A stretch of DNA of 64,000 nt from Dryomyza anilis. Lineage: Eukaryota > Arthropoda > Insecta > Diptera > Dryomyzidae. The stretch spans positions 85,874,696 to 85,938,695 of the forward strand of contig OX638132.1 of the NCBI GenBank assembly GCA_951804985.1, given 5' to 3'. The notes beneath the pieces were generated by a model. That model was not told where the DNA came from and made no database searches. It saw only the letters and a list, made by a program, of their open reading frames with translations. Below are positions 47,901-62,500 of this stretch, one piece after another (the first letter of the stretch is position 1; each line of letters opens with the position of its first letter). A program made the position numbers and the translations under genes.

Positions 47901-50900
47901 TTTCAAAAATTTCTTTAATTGGCCATAACTCCTAAACGGAGCGTCCTAGAGGGTTGAAAGTAGGCGCTTTTTATAGACATTGAATGCCTAATTTTCCACT
48001 GTAAATTTCTTATAAATCGATCTGTGGGTTCTGGAAATATAAGATTTTGAAAATCGATTTTTAAAAAATTTCTTTAATTGGCCATAACTCCTAAACGGAG
48101 CGTCCTAGAGGGTTGAAAGTTGGAGCTTTTCGATCGATCTGTGGTTCTGGAAATATAAGATTTTGAAAATCGATATTTCAAAAATTTCTTCAATTGGCCA
48201 TAACTCCTAAACGGAGCGTCCTAGAGGGTTGAAAGTAGGCGCTTTTCGATCGATCTGTGGGTTCTGGAAATATAAGGTTTTGAAATTCGATTTAAAAAAA
48301 AAATTTATAGACATTGAACGCCTAATTTTCCACTGTAAATTTCATATAAATCGATCTGTGGGTTCTGGAAATATAAGGTTTTGAAAATCGATTTTTAAAA
48401 AATGTCTTTAATTGGCCATAACTCCTAAACGGAGCGTCCTAGAGGGTTGAAAGTAGGCGCTTTTTATAGAAATTGAATGCCTAATTTTCCACTGTAAATT
48501 TCTTATAACACGATCTGTGGGTTCTGGAAATATAAGATTTTGAAAATCGATTTTTCAAAAATTTCTTTAATTGGCCATAACTCCTAAACGGAGCGTCCTA
48601 GAGGGTTGAAAGTAGGCGCTATTCGATCGATCTGTGGGTTCTGGAAATACAAGGTTTTGAAAATCGATTTTTAAAAAATTTCTTTAATTGGCCATAACTC
48701 CTAAACGGAGCGTCCTAGAGGGTTGAAAGTAGGCGCTTTTTATAGAAATTGAATGCCTAATTTTCCACTGTAAATTTCTTATAACACGATCTGTGGGTTC
48801 TGGAAATATAAGATTTTGAAAATCGATTTTTCAAAAATTTCTTTAATTGGCCATAACTCCTAAACGGAGCGTCCTAGAGGGTTGAAAGTATGCGCTTTTT
48901 ATAGACATTGAATGCCTAATTTTCCACTGTAAATTTCTTATAAATCGATCTGTGGGTTCTGGAAATATAAGATTTTGAAAATCGATTTTTCAAAAATTTC
49001 TTTACTTGGCCATAACTCTTAAACGGAGCGTCCTAGAGGGTTAAAAATAGGCGCTTTTTATAGACATTGAATGCCTAATTTTCCACTGTAAATTTCTTAT
49101 AAATCGATCTGTGGGTTCTGGAAATATAAGATTTTGAAAATCGATTTTTAAAAAATGTCTTTAATTGGCCATAACTCCTAAACGGAGCGTCCTAGAGGGT
49201 TGAAAGTTGGCGCTATTCGATCGATCTGTGGGTTCTGGAAATATAAGGTTTTGAAAATCGATTTTTAAAAAATTTCTTTAATTGGCCATAACTCCTAAAC
49301 GGAGCGTCCTAGAGGGTTGAAAGTTGGCGCTATTCGATCGATCTGTGGTTCTGGAAGTATAAGATTTTGAAAATCGATTTTTCAAAAATTACTTTAATTG
49401 GCCATAACTCCTAAACGGAGCGTCCTAGAGGGTTGAAAGTAGGCGCTTTTTATAGACATTGAATGCATAATTTTCCACTGTAAATTTCTTATAAATCGAT
49501 CTGTGGGTTCTGGAAATATAAGATTTTGAAAATCGATTTTTAAAAAATGTCTTTAATTGGCCATAACTCCTAAACGGAGCGTCCTAGAGGGTTGAAAGTT
49601 GGCGCTATTCGATCGATCTGTGGGTTCTGGAAATATAAGGTTTTGAAAATCGATTTTTAAAAAATTTCTTTAATTGGCTATAACTCCTAAACGGAGCGTC
49701 CTAGAGGGTTGAAAGTAGGCGCTTTTTATAGACATTGAATGCCTAATTTTCCACTGTAAATTTCATATAAATCGATCTGTGGGTTCTGGAAATATAAGGT
49801 TTTGAAAATCGATTTTTAAAAAATGTCTTTAATTGGCCATAACTCCTAAACGGAGCGTCCTAGAGGGTTGAAAGTAGGCGCTTTTTATAGAAATTGAATG
49901 CCTAATTTTCCACTGTAAATTTCTTATAACACGATCTGTGGGTTCTGGAAATATAAGATTTTGAAAATCGATTTTTCAAAAATTTCTTTAATTGGCCATA
50001 ACTCCTAAACGGAGCGTCCTAGAGGGTTGAAAGTAGGCGCTATTCGATCGATCTGTGGGTTCTGGAAATACAAGGTTTTGAAAATCGATATTTCAAAAAT
50101 TTCTTCAATTGGCCATAACTCCTAAACGGAGCGTCCTAGAGGGTTGAAAGTAGGCGCTTTTCGATCGATCTGTGGGTTCTGGAAATATAAGGTTTTGAAA
50201 TTCGATTTAAAAAAAAAATTTATAGACATTGAACGCCTAATTTTCCACTGTAAATTTCATATAAATCGATCTGTGGGTTCTGGAAATGTAAGGTTTTGAA
50301 AATCGATTTTTAAAAAATGTCTTTAATTGGCCATAACTCCTAAACGGAGCGTCCTAGAGGGTTGAAAGTAGGCGCTTTTTATAGAAATTGAATGCCTAAT
50401 TTTCCACTGTAAATTTCTTATAACACGATCTGTGGGTTCTGGAAATATAAGATTTTGAAAATCGATTTTTCAAAAATTTCTTTAATTGGCCATAACTCCT
50501 AAACGGAGCGTCCTAGAGGGTTGAAAGTAGGCGCTTTTTATAGACATTGAATGCCTAATTTTCCACTGTAAATTTCTTATAAATCGATCTGTGGGTTCTG
50601 GAAATATAAGATTTTGAAAATCGATTTTTCAAAAATTTCTTTACTTGGCCATAACTCCTAAACGGAGCGTCCTAGAGGGTTAAAAATAGGCGCTTTTTAT
50701 AGACATTGAATGCCTAATTTTCCACTGTAAATTTCTTATAAATCGATCTGTGGGTTCTGGAAATATAAGATTTTGAAAATCGATTTTTAAAAAATGTCTT
50801 TAATTGGCCATAACTCCTAAACGGAGCGTCCTAGAGGGTTGAAAGTTGGCGCTATTCGATCGATCTGTGGGTTCTGGAAATATAAGGTTTTGAAAATCGA

Positions 50901-51100
50901 TTTTTAAAAAATTTCTTTAATTGGCCATAACTCCTAAACGGAGCGTCCTAGAGGGTTGAAAGTTGGCGCTATTCGATCGATCTGTGGTTCTGGAAGTATA
51001 AGATTTTGAAAATCGATTTTTCAAAAATTACTTTAATTGGCCATAACTCCTAAACGGAGCGTCCTAGAGGGTTGAAAGTAGGCGCTTTTTATAGACATTG
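41990..51100 (+). repeat. Higher-order repeat: 3,668-bp unit, near-identical copies
   Basis: The marker GAAATTCGATTTAAAA is at 41991, 44614, 46529, 48282 and 50197, with steps of 2,623, 1,915, 1,753 and 1,915. The last four steps combine to an exact 3,668-bp period (44614 to 48282, 46529 to 50197). The GAAAGTATGCGC variant repeats at 42594, 45217 and 48885 with the same 2,623 and 3,668 steps. The first unit is therefore a version shortened by 1,045 bp. The copies look nearly identical, pointing to recent expansion. Confidence 0.75.
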
Positions 51101-54100
51101 AATGCATAATTTTCCACTGTAAATTTCTTATAAATCGATCTGTGGGTTCTGGAAATATAAGATTTTGAAAATCGATTTTTAAAAAATGTCTTTAATTGGC
51201 CATAACTCCTAAACGGAGCGTCCTAGAGGGTTGAAAGTTGGCGCTATTCGATCGATCTGTGGGTTCTGGAAATATAAGGTTTTGAAAATCGATTTTTAAA
51301 AAATTTCTTTAATTGGCTATAACTCCTAAACGGAGCGTCCTAGAGGGTTGAAAGTAGGCGCTTTTTATAGACATTGAATGCCTAATTTTCCACTGTAAAT
51401 TTCTTATAAATCGATCTGTGGGTTCTGGAAATATAAGATTTTGAAAATCGATTTTTAAAAAATGTCTTTAATTGGCCATAACTCCTAAACGGAGCGTCCT
51501 AGAGGGTTGAAAGTTGGCGCTATTCGATCGATCTGTGGGTTCTGGAAATATAAGGTTTTGAAAATCGATTTTTAAAAAATTTCTTTAATTGGCTATAACT
51601 CCTAAACGGAGCGTCCTAGAGGGTTGAAAGTAGGCGCTTTTTATAGACATTGAATGCCTAATTTTCCACTGTAAATTTCTAATAAATCGATCTGTGGGTT
51701 CTGGAAATATAAGATTTTGAAAATCGATTTTTAAAAAATGTCTTTAATTGGCCATAACTCCTAAACGGAGCATCCTAGAGGGTTGAAAGGAGGCGCTTTT
51801 TATAGACATTGAATGCCTAAAATTTCTTTAATTGGCCATAACTCCTAAACGGAGCGTCCTAGAGGGTTGAAAGTGGGCGCTTTTTATAGACATTGAATGC
51901 CTAATTTTCCACTGTAAATTTCTTATAAATCGATCTGTGGGTTCTGGAAATATAAGATTTTGAAAATCGATTTTTCAAAAATTTCTTTAATTGGCCATAA
52001 CTCCTAAACGGAGCGTCCTAGAGGGTTGAAAGTAGGCGCTTTTCGATCGATCTGTGGTTCTGGAAATATAAGGTTTTGAAAATCGATTTTTCAAAAATTT
52101 CTTTAATTGGCCATAACTCCTAAACGGAGCGTCCTAGAGGGTTGAAAGTTGGCGCTTTTTATAGACATTGAACGCCTAATTTTCCACTGTAAATTTCATA
52201 TAAATCGATCTGTGGGTTCTGGAAATATAAGGTTTTGAAAATCGATTTTTAAAAAATGTCTTTAATTGGCCATAACTCCTAAACGGAGCGTCCTAGAGGG
52301 TTGAAAGTAGGAGCTTTTCGATCGATCTGTGGATCTGGAAATATAAGATTTTGAAAATCGATTTTTAAAAAATTTCTTTAATTGGCCATAAGTCCTAAAC
52401 GGAGCGTCCTAGAGGGTTGAAAGTTGGCGCTTTTCGATCGATCTGTGGAACTGTGGTTCATAACTCCTAAACGGAGCGTCCTAGAGGGTTGAAAGTTTTT
52501 CGATCGATCTGTGGTTCTGGAAATATAAGATTTTGAAAATCGATTTTTCAAAAATTTCTTTAATTGGCCATAACTCCTAAACGGAGCGTCCTAGAGGGTT
52601 GAAGGTATGCGCTTTTCTTTCTTATAAATCGATCTGTGGGTTCTGGAAATATAAGGTTTTGAAAATCGATTTTTAAACTATTTCTTTAATTGGCCATAAC
52701 TCCTAAACGGAGCGTCCTAGGGGGTTGAAAGTTGGCGCTTTTCGATCGATCTGTGGTTCTGGAAATATAAGATTTTGAAAATCGATTTTTAAAAAATTTC
52801 TTTAATTGGCCATAACTCCTAAACGGAGCGTCCTAGAGGGTTGAAAGTTGGCGCTTTTCGATCGATCTGTGGTTCTGGAAATATAAGGTTATGAAAATCG
52901 ATTTTTCAAAAATTTCTTTAATTGGCCATAACTCCTAAACGGAGCGTCCTAGAGGGTTGAAAGTAGGCGCTTTTTATAGACATTGAACGCCTAATTTTCC
53001 ACTGTAAATTTCATATAAATCGATCTGTGGGTTCTGGAAATATAAGGTTTTGAAAATCGATTTAAAAAAAAAATCTTTAATTGGCCATAACTCCTAAACG
53101 GAGCGTCCTAGAGGGTGGAAAGTTGGCTCTTTTTATAGACATTGAATGCCTAATTTTCCACTGTAAATTTCTTATAAATCGATCTGTGGGTTCTGGAAAT
53201 ATAAGGTTTTGAAAATCGATTTTTAAAAAATTTCTTTAATTGGCCATAACTCCTAAACGGAGCGTCCTAGAGGGTTGAAAGTTGGCGCTTTTCGATCGAT
53301 CTGTGGTTCTGGAAATATAAGATTTTGTAAATCGATTTTTCAAAAATTTCTTTAATTGGCCATAACTCCTAAACGGAGCGTCCTAGAGGGTTGAAAGTAG
53401 GCTCTTTTTATAGACATTGAATGCCTAATTTTCCACTGTAAATTTCTTATAAATCGATCTGTGGGTTCTCGAAATATAAGATTTTGAAAATCGATTTTTA
53501 AAAAATGTCTTTAATTGGCCATAACTCCTAAACGGAGCGTCCTAGAGGGTTGAAAGTTGGAGCTTTTCGATCGATCTGTGGTTCTGGAAATATAAGGTTT
53601 TGAAAATCGATTTTTAAAAAATTTCTTTAATTGGCCATAACTCCTAAACGGAGCGTCCTAGAGGGTTGAAAGTTGGCGCTTTTCGATCGATCTGTGGTTC
53701 TGGAAATATAAGATTTTGAAAATCGATTTTTCAAAAATTTCTTTAATTGCCCATAACTCCTAAACGGAGCGTCCTAGAGGGTTGAAAGTAGGCGCTTTTC
53801 GATCGATCTGTGGGTTCTGGAAATATAAGGTTTTGAAATCGATTTTTTAAAAATTTCTTTAATTGGCCATAACTCCTAAACGGAGCGTCCTAGAGGGTTG
53901 AAAGTAGGCTCTTTTTATAGACATTGAATGCCTAATTTTCCACTGTAAATTTCTTATAAATCGATCTGTGGATTCTGGAAATATAAGGTTTTAAAAATCG
54001 ATTTTTTAAAAATTTCTTTAATTGGCCATAACTCCTAAACGGAGCGTCCTAGAGGGTTGAAAGTTGGCGCTTTTCGATCGATCTGTGGTTCTGGAAATAT

Positions 54101-56080
54101 AAGATTTTGAAAATCGATTTTTCAAAAATTTCTTTAATTGCCCATAACTCCTAAACGGAGCGTCCTAGAGGGTTGAAAGTAGGCGCTTTTCGATCGATCT
54201 GTGGGTTCTGGAAATATAAGGTTTTGAAATCGATTTTTTAAAAATTTCTTTAATTGGCCATAACTCCTAAACGGAGCGTTCTAGAGGGTTGAAAGTAGGC
54301 GCTTTTTATAGACATTGAACGCCTAATTTTCCACTGTAAATTTCATATAAATCGATCTGTGGGTTCTGGAAATATAAGATTTTGAAAATCGATTTTTCAA
54401 AAATTTCTTTAATTGGCCATAACTCCTAAACGGAGCGTCCTAGAGGGTTGAAAGTTGGCGCTTTTCGATCGATCTGTGGTTCTGGAAATATAAGATTTTG
54501 AAAATCGATTTTTCAAAAATTTCTTTAATTGGCCATAACTCCTAAACGGAGCGTCCTAGAGGGTTGAAAGTAGGCGCTTTTTATAGACATTGAATGCCTA
54601 ATTTTCCACTGTAAATTTCATATAAATCGATCTGTGGGTTCTGGAAATATAAGATTTTGAAAATCGATTTTTCAAAAATTTCTTTAATTGGCCATAACTC
54701 CTAAACGGAGCGTCCTAGAGGGTTGAAAGTTGGCGCTTTTCGATCGATCTGTGGTTCTGGAAATATAAGATTTTGAAAATCGATTTTTCAAAAATTTCTT
54801 TAATTGGCCATAACTCCTAAACGGAGCGTCCTAGAGGGTTGAAAGTAGGCGCTTTTCGATCGATCTGTGGGTTCTGGAAATATAAGGTTTTGAAATCGAT
54901 TTTTTAAAAATTTCTTTAATTGGCCATAACTCCTAAACGGAGCGTTCTAGAGGGTTGAAAGTAGGCGCTTTTTATAGACATTGAACGCCTAATTTTCCAC
55001 TGTAAATTTCATATAAATCGATCTGTGGGTTCTGGAAATATAAGATTTTGAAAATCGATTTTTAAAAAATTTCTTTAATTGGCCATAACTCCTAAACGGA
55101 GCGTCCTAGAGGGTTGAAAGTTGGCGCTTTTCGATCGATCTGTGGTTCTGGAAATATAAGATTTTGAAAATCGATTTTTAAAAAATTTCTTTACTTGGCC
55201 ATAACTCCTAAACGGAGCGTCCTAGAGGGTTAAAAATAGGCGCTTTTTATAGACATTGAATGCCTAATTTTCCACTGTAAATTTCTTATAAATCGATCTG
55301 TGGGTTCTGGAAATATAAGATTTTGAAAATCGATTTTTCAAAAAGTTCTTTAATTGGCCATAACTCCTAAACGGAGCGTCCTAGAGGGTTGAAAGTAGGC
55401 TTTTTTTATAGACATTGAATGCCTAATTTTCCACTGTAAATTTCTTATAAATCGATCTGTGGGTTCTCGAAATATAAGGTTTTGAAAATCGATTTTTAAA
55501 AAATGTCTTTAATTGGCCATAACTCCTAAACGGAGCGTCCTAGAGGGTTGAAAGTTGGCGCTTTTCGATCAATCTGTGGTTCTGGAAATATAAGATTTTG
55601 AAAATCGATTTTTCAAAAATTTCTTTAATTGGCCATAACTCCTAAACGGAGCATCCTAGAGGGTCGAAAGTAGGCGCTTTTTATAGACATTGAACGCCTA
55701 ATTTTCCACTGTAAATTTCATATAAATCGATCTGTGGGTTCTGGAAATATAAGGTTTTGAAAATTGATTTTAAAAAAAATTCTTTAATTGGCCATAACTC
55801 CTAAACGGAGCGTCCTAGAGGGTGGAAAGTAGGCTCTTTTTATAGACATTGAACGCGTAATTTTCCACTGTAAATTTCATATAAATCGATCTGTGGGTTC
55901 TGGAAATATAAGGTTTTGAAAATCGATTTTTAAAAAATTTCTTTAATTGGCCATAACTCCTAAACGGAGCGTCCTAGAGGGTTGAAAGTTGGCGCTTTTC
56001 GATCAATCTGTGGTTCTGGAAATATAAGATTTTGAAAATCGATTTTTCAAAAATTTCTTTAATTGGCCATAACTCCTAAA

Positions 56081-59000
56081 CGGGGCGTCCTAGAGGGTTG
56101 AAGGTATGCGCTTTTTATAGACATTGAACGCCTAATTTTCCACTGTAAATTTCATATAAATCGATCTGTGGGTTCTGGAAATATAAGATTTTGAAAATCG
56201 ATTTTTCAAAAATTTCTTTAATTGGCCATAACTCCTAAACGGAGCGTCCTAGAGGGTTGAAAGTTGGCGCTTTTCGATCGATCTGTGGTTTTGGAAATAT
56301 CGATCTGTGGTTTTGAAAATCGATTTTTCAAAAATTTCTTTAATTGGCCATAACTCCTAAACGGAGCGTCCTAGAGGGTTGAAAGTAGGCGCTTTTTATA
56401 GACATTGAATGCCTAATTTTCCACTGTAAATTTCTTATAAATCGATCTGTGGGTTCTGGAAATATAAGGTTTTGAAAATCGATTTATAAAAAATTTCTTT
56501 AATTGGCCAGAACTCCTAAACGGAGCGTCCTAGAGGGTTGAAAGTTGGCGCTTTTCGATCGATCTGTGGTTCTGGAAATACAAGATTTTGAAAATCGATT
56601 TTTCAAAAATTTCTTTAATTGGCCATAACTCCTAAACGGGGCGTCCTAGAGGGTTGAAGGTATGCGCTTTTTATAGACATTGAACGCCTAATTTTCCACT
56701 GTAAATTTCATATAAATCGATCTGTGGGTTCTGGAAATATAAGATTTTGAAAATCGATTTTTCAAAAATTTCTTTAATTGGCCATAACTCCTAAACGGAG
56801 CGTCCTAGAGGGTTGAAAGTTGGCGCTTTTCGATCGATCTGTGGTTCTGGAAATATAAGATTTTGAAAATCGATTTTTCAAAAATTTCTTTAATTGGCCA
56901 TAACTCCTAAACGGAGCGTCCTAGAGGGTTGAAAGTAGGCGCTTTTTATAGACATTGAATGCCTAATTTTCCACTGTAAATTTCTTATAAATCGATTTGT
57001 GGGTTCTGGAAATATAAGGTTTTGAAAATCGATTTATAAAAAATTTCTTTAATTGGCCATAACTCCTAAACGGAGCGTCCTAGAGGGTTGAAAGTTGGCG
57101 CTTTTCGATCGATCTGTGGTTCTGGAAATACAAGATTTTGAAAATCGATTTTTCAAAAATTTCTTTAATTGGCCATAACTCCTAAACGGGGCGTCCTAGA
57201 GGGTTGAAGGTATGCGCTTTTTATAGACATTGAACGCCTAATTTTCCACTGTAAATTTCATATAAATCGATCTGTGGGTTCTGGAAATATAAGATTTTGA
57301 AAATCGATTTTTCAAAAATTTCTTTAATTGGCCATAACTCCTAAACGGAGCGTCCTAGAGGGTTGAAAGTTGGCGCTTTTCGATCGATCTGTGGTTCTGG
57401 AAATATAAGATTTTGAAAATCGATTTTTCAAAAATTTCTTTAATTGGCCATAACTCCTAAACGGAGCGTCCTAGAGGGTTGAAAGTAGGCGCTTTTTATA
57501 GACATTGAATGCCTAATTTTCCACTGTAAATTTCTTATAAATCGATTTGTGGGTTCTGGAAATATAAGGTTTTGAAAATCGATTTATAAAAAATTTCTTT
57601 AATTGGCCATAACTCCTAAACGGAGCGTCCTAGAGGGTTGAAAGTTGGCGCTTTTCGATCGATCTGTGGTTTTGGAAATATAAGGTTTTGAAAATCGATT
57701 TTTCAAAAATTTCTTTAATTGCCCATAACTCCTAAACGGAGCGTCCTAGAGGGTTGAAGTAGGCTCTTTTTATAGACATTGAATGCCTAATTTTCCACTG
57801 TAAATTTCTTATAAATCGATCTGTGGGTTCTCGAAATATAAGATTTTGAAAATCGATTTTTAAAAAATGTCTTTAATTGGCCATAACTCCTAAACGGAGC
57901 GTCCTAGAGGGTTGAAAGTTGGCGCTTTTCGATCGATCTGTGGTTCTGGAAATATAAGATTTTGAAAATCGATTTTTCAAAAATTTCTTTAATTGGCCAT
58001 AACTCCTAAACGGAGCGTCCTAGAGGGTTGAAAGTAGGCGCTTTTTATAGACATTGAATGCCTAATTTTCCACTGTAAATTTCTTATAAATCGATTTGTG
58101 GGTTCTGGAAATATAAGATTTTGAAAAGCGATTTTTCAAAAATATCTTTAATTGGCCATAACTCCTAAACGGAGCGTCCTAGAGGGTTGAAAGTTGGCGC
58201 TTTTCGATCGATCTGTGGTTCTGGAAATATAAGATTTTGAAAATCGATTTTTAAAAAATGTCTTTAATTGGCCATAACTCCTAAACGGAGCGTCCTAGAG
58301 GGTTGAAAGTTGGCGCTTTTCGATCAATCTGTGGTTCTGAAAATATAAGATTTTGAAAATCGATTTTTCAAAAATTTCTTTAATTGGCCATAACTCCTAA
58401 ACGGAGCGTCCTAGAGGGTTGAAAGTAGGCGCTTTTTATAGACATTGAACGCGTAATTTTCCACTGTAAATTTCATATAAATCGATCTGTGCCTAATTTT
58501 CCACTGTAAATTTCTTATAAATCGATCTGTGGGTTCTGGAAATATAAGATTTTGAAAATCGATTTTTCAAAAATTTCTTTAATTGGCCATAACTCCTAAA
58601 CGGAGCGTCCTAGAGGGTGCAAAGTAGGCTCATTTTATAGACATTGAATGCCTAATTTTCCACTGTAAATTTCTTATATATCGATCTGTGGGTTCTGGAA
58701 ATATAAGATTTTGAAAAGCGATTTTTCAAAAATATCTTTAATTGGCCATAACTCCTAAACGGAGCGTCCTAGAGGGTTGAAAGTTGGCGCTTTTCGATCG
58801 ATCTGTGGTTCTGGAAATATAAGATTTTGAAAATCGATTTTTAAAAAATTTCTTTAATTGGCCATAACTCCTAAACGGAGCGTCCTAGAGGGTTGAAAGT
58901 TGGCGCTTTTCGATCGATCTGTGGTTCTGGAATTTTCCACTGTAAATTTCTTATATATCGATCTGTGGGTTCTGGAAATATAAGATTTTGAAAAGCGATT

Positions 59001-62000
59001 TTTCAAAAATATCTTTAATTGGCCATAACTCCTAAACGGAGCGTCCTAGAGGGTTGAAAGTTGGCGCTTTTCGATCGATCTGTGGTTCTGGAAATATAAG
59101 ATTTTGAAAATCGATTTTTCAAAAATTTCTTTAATTGGCCATAACTCCTAAACGGAGCGTCCTAGAGGGTTGAAAGTAGGCGCTTTTTATAGACATTGAA
59201 CGCCTAATTTTCCACTGTAAATTTCATATAAATCGATCTGTGGGTTCTGGAAATATAAGGTTTTGAAAATCGATTTAAAAAAAAATTCTTTAACTGGCCA
59301 TAACTCCTAAACGGAGCGTCCTAGAGGGTGGAAAGTAGGCTCTTTTTATAGACATTGAATGCCTAATTTTCCACTGTAAATTTCTTATAAATCGATCTGT
59401 GGGTTCTGGAAATATAAGGTTTTGAAAATCGATTTTTAAAAAATTTCTTTATTTGGCCATAACTCCTAAACGGAGCGTCCTAGAGGGTTGAAAGTTGGCG
59501 CTTTTCGATCGATCTGTGTTTCTGGAAATATAAGATTTTGAAAATCGATTTTTCAAAAATTTCTTTAATTGGCCATAACTCCTAAACGGAGCGTCCTAGA
59601 GGGTTGAAAGTTGGCGCTTTTCGATCGATCTGTGGTTCTGGAAATATAAGATTTTGAAAATCGATTTTTCAAAAATTTCTTTAATTGCCCATAACTCCTA
59701 AACGGAGCGTCCTAGAGGGTTGAAAGTAGGCGCTTTTCGATCGATCTGTGGGTTCTGGAAATAAAAGGTTTTGAAATCGATTTTTTAAAAATTTCTTTAA
59801 TTGGCCATAACTCCTAAACGGAGCGTCCTAGAGGGTTGAAAGTAGGCGCTTTTTATAGACATTGAACGCCTAATTTTCCACTGTAAATTTCATATAAATC
59901 GATCTGTGGGTTCTGGAAATATAAGATTTTGAAAATCGATTTTTCAAAAATTTCTTTAATTGGCCATAACTCCTAAACGGAGCGTCCTAGAGGGTTGAAA
60001 GTTGGCGCTTTTCGATCGATCTGTGGTTCTGGAAATATAAGATTTTGAAAATCGATTTTTAAAAAATTTCTTTAATTGGTCCTAGAGGGTTGAAAGTAGG
60101 CGCTTTTTATAGACATTGAATGCCTAATTTTCCACTGTAAATTTCATATAAATCGATCTGTGGGTTCTGGAAATATAAGTAGGCTCTTTTTATAGACATT
60201 GAACGCGTAATTTTCCACTGTAAATTTCATATAAATCGATCTGTGGGTTCTGGAAATATAAGGTTTTGAAAATCGATTTTTAAAAAATTTCTTTAATTGG
60301 CCATAACTCCTAAAAAATTTCTTTAATTGGCCATAACTCCTAAACGGGGCGTCCTAGAGGGTTGAAGGTATGCGCTTTTTATAGACATTGAACGCCTAAT
60401 TTTCCACTGTAAATTTCATATAAATCGATCTGTGGGTTCTGGAAATATAAGATTTTGAAAATCGATTTTTCAAAAATTTCTTTAATTGGCCATAACTCCT
60501 AAACGGAGCGTCCTAGAGGGTTGAAAGTTGGCGCTTTTCGATCGATCTGTGGTTCTGGAAATATAAGATTTTGAAAATCGATTTTTCAAAAATTTCTTTA
60601 ATTGGCCATAACTCCTAAACGGAGCGTCCTAGAGGGTTGAAAGTAGGCGCTTTTTATAGACATTGAATGCCTAATTTTCCACTGTAAATTTCTTATAAAT
60701 CGATTTGTGGGTTCTGGAAATATAAGGTTTTGAAAATCGATTTATAAAAAATTTCTTTAATTGGCCATAACTCCTAAACGGAGCGTCCTAGAGGGTTGAA
60801 AGTTGGCGCTTTTCGATCGATCTGTGGTTCTGGAAATACAAGATTTTGAAAATCGATTTTTCAAAAATTTCTTTAATTGGCCATAACTCCTAAACGGGGC
60901 GTCCTAGAGGGTTGAAGGTATGCGCTTTTTATAGACATTGAACGCCTAATTTTCCACTGTAAATTTCATATAAATCGATCTGTGGGTTCTGGAAATATAA
61001 GATTTTGAAAATCGATTTTTCAAAAATTTCTTTAATTGGCCATAACTCCTAAACGGAGCGTCCTAGAGGGTTGAAAGTTGGCGCTTTTCGATCGATCTGT
61101 GGTTCTGGAAATATAAGATTTTGAAAATCGATTTTTCAAAAATTTCTTTAATTGGCCATAACTCCTAAACGGAGCGTCCTAGAGGGTTGAAAGTAGGCGC
61201 TTTTTATAGACATTGAATGCCTAATTTTCCACTGTAAATTTCTTATAAATCGATTTGTGGGTTCTGGAAATATAAGGTTTTGAAAATCGATTTATAAAAA
61301 ATTTCTTTAATTGGCCATAACTCCTAAACGGAGCGTCCTAGAGGGTTGAAAGTTGGCGCTTTTCGATCGATCTGTGGTTTTGGAAATATAAGGTTTTGAA
61401 AATCGATTTTTCAAAAATTTCTTTAATTGCCCATAACTCCTAAACGGAGCGTCCTAGAGGGTTGAAGTAGGCTCTTTTTATAGACATTGAATGCCTAATT
61501 TTCCACTGTAAATTTCTTATAAATCGATCTGTGGGTTCTCGAAATATAAGATTTTGAAAATCGATTTTTAAAAAATGTCTTTAATTGGCCATAACTCCTA
61601 AACGGAGCGTCCTAGAGGGTTGAAAGTTGGCGCTTTTCGATCGATCTGTGGTTCTGGAAATATAAGATTTTGAAAATCGATTTTTCAAAAATTTCTTTAA
61701 TTGGCCATAACTCCTAAACGGAGCGTCCTAGAGGGTTGAAAGTAGGCGCTTTTTATAGACATTGAATGCCTAATTTTCCACTGTAAATTTCTTATAAATC
61801 GATTTGTGGGTTCTGGAAATATAAGGTTTTGAAAATCGATTTATAAAAAATTTCTTTAATTGGCCATAACTCCTAAACGGAGCGTCCTAGAGGGTTGAAA
61901 GTTGGCGCTTTTCGATCGATCTGTGGTTTTGGAAATATAAGGTTTTGAAAATCGATTTTTCAAAAATTTCTTTAATTGCCCATAACTCCTAAACGGAGCG

Positions 62001-62500
62001 TCCTAGAGGGTTGAAGTAGGCTCTTTTTATAGACATTGAATGCCTAATTTTCCACTGTAAATTTCTTATAAATCGATCTGTGGGTTCTCGAAATATAAGA
62101 TTTTGAAAATCGATTTTTAAAAAATGTCTTTAATTGGCCATAACTCCTAAACGGAGCGTCCTAGAGGGTTGAAAGTTGGCGCTTTTCGATCAATCTGTGG
62201 TTCTGAAAATATAAGATTTTGAAAATCGATTTTTCAAAAATTTCTTTAATTGGCCATAACTCCTAAACGGAGCGTCCTAGAGGGTTGAAAGTAGGCGCTT
62301 TTTATAGACATTGAACGCGTAATTTTCCACTGTAAATTTCATATAAATCGATCTGTGCCTAATTTTCCACTGTAAATTTCTTATAAATCGATCTGTGGGT
62401 TCTGGAAATATAAGATTTTGAAAATCGATTTTTCAAAAATTTCTTTAATTGGCCATAACTCCTAAACGGAGCGTCCTAGAGGGTGGAAAGTAGGCTCATT
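56081..62500 (+). repeat. Higher-order repeat: 3,708-bp unit with 550-bp subrepeats
   Basis: The CGGGGCGTCC variant is at 56081, 56637, 57187, 60345 and 60895. The GTTGAAGTAGGCTC variant is at 57753, 61461 and 62010. The local step of about 550 bp equals two short plus two long monomers (116+159+116+159). The larger period is 3,708 bp (57187 to 60895 and 57753 to 61461). Confidence 0.75.
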
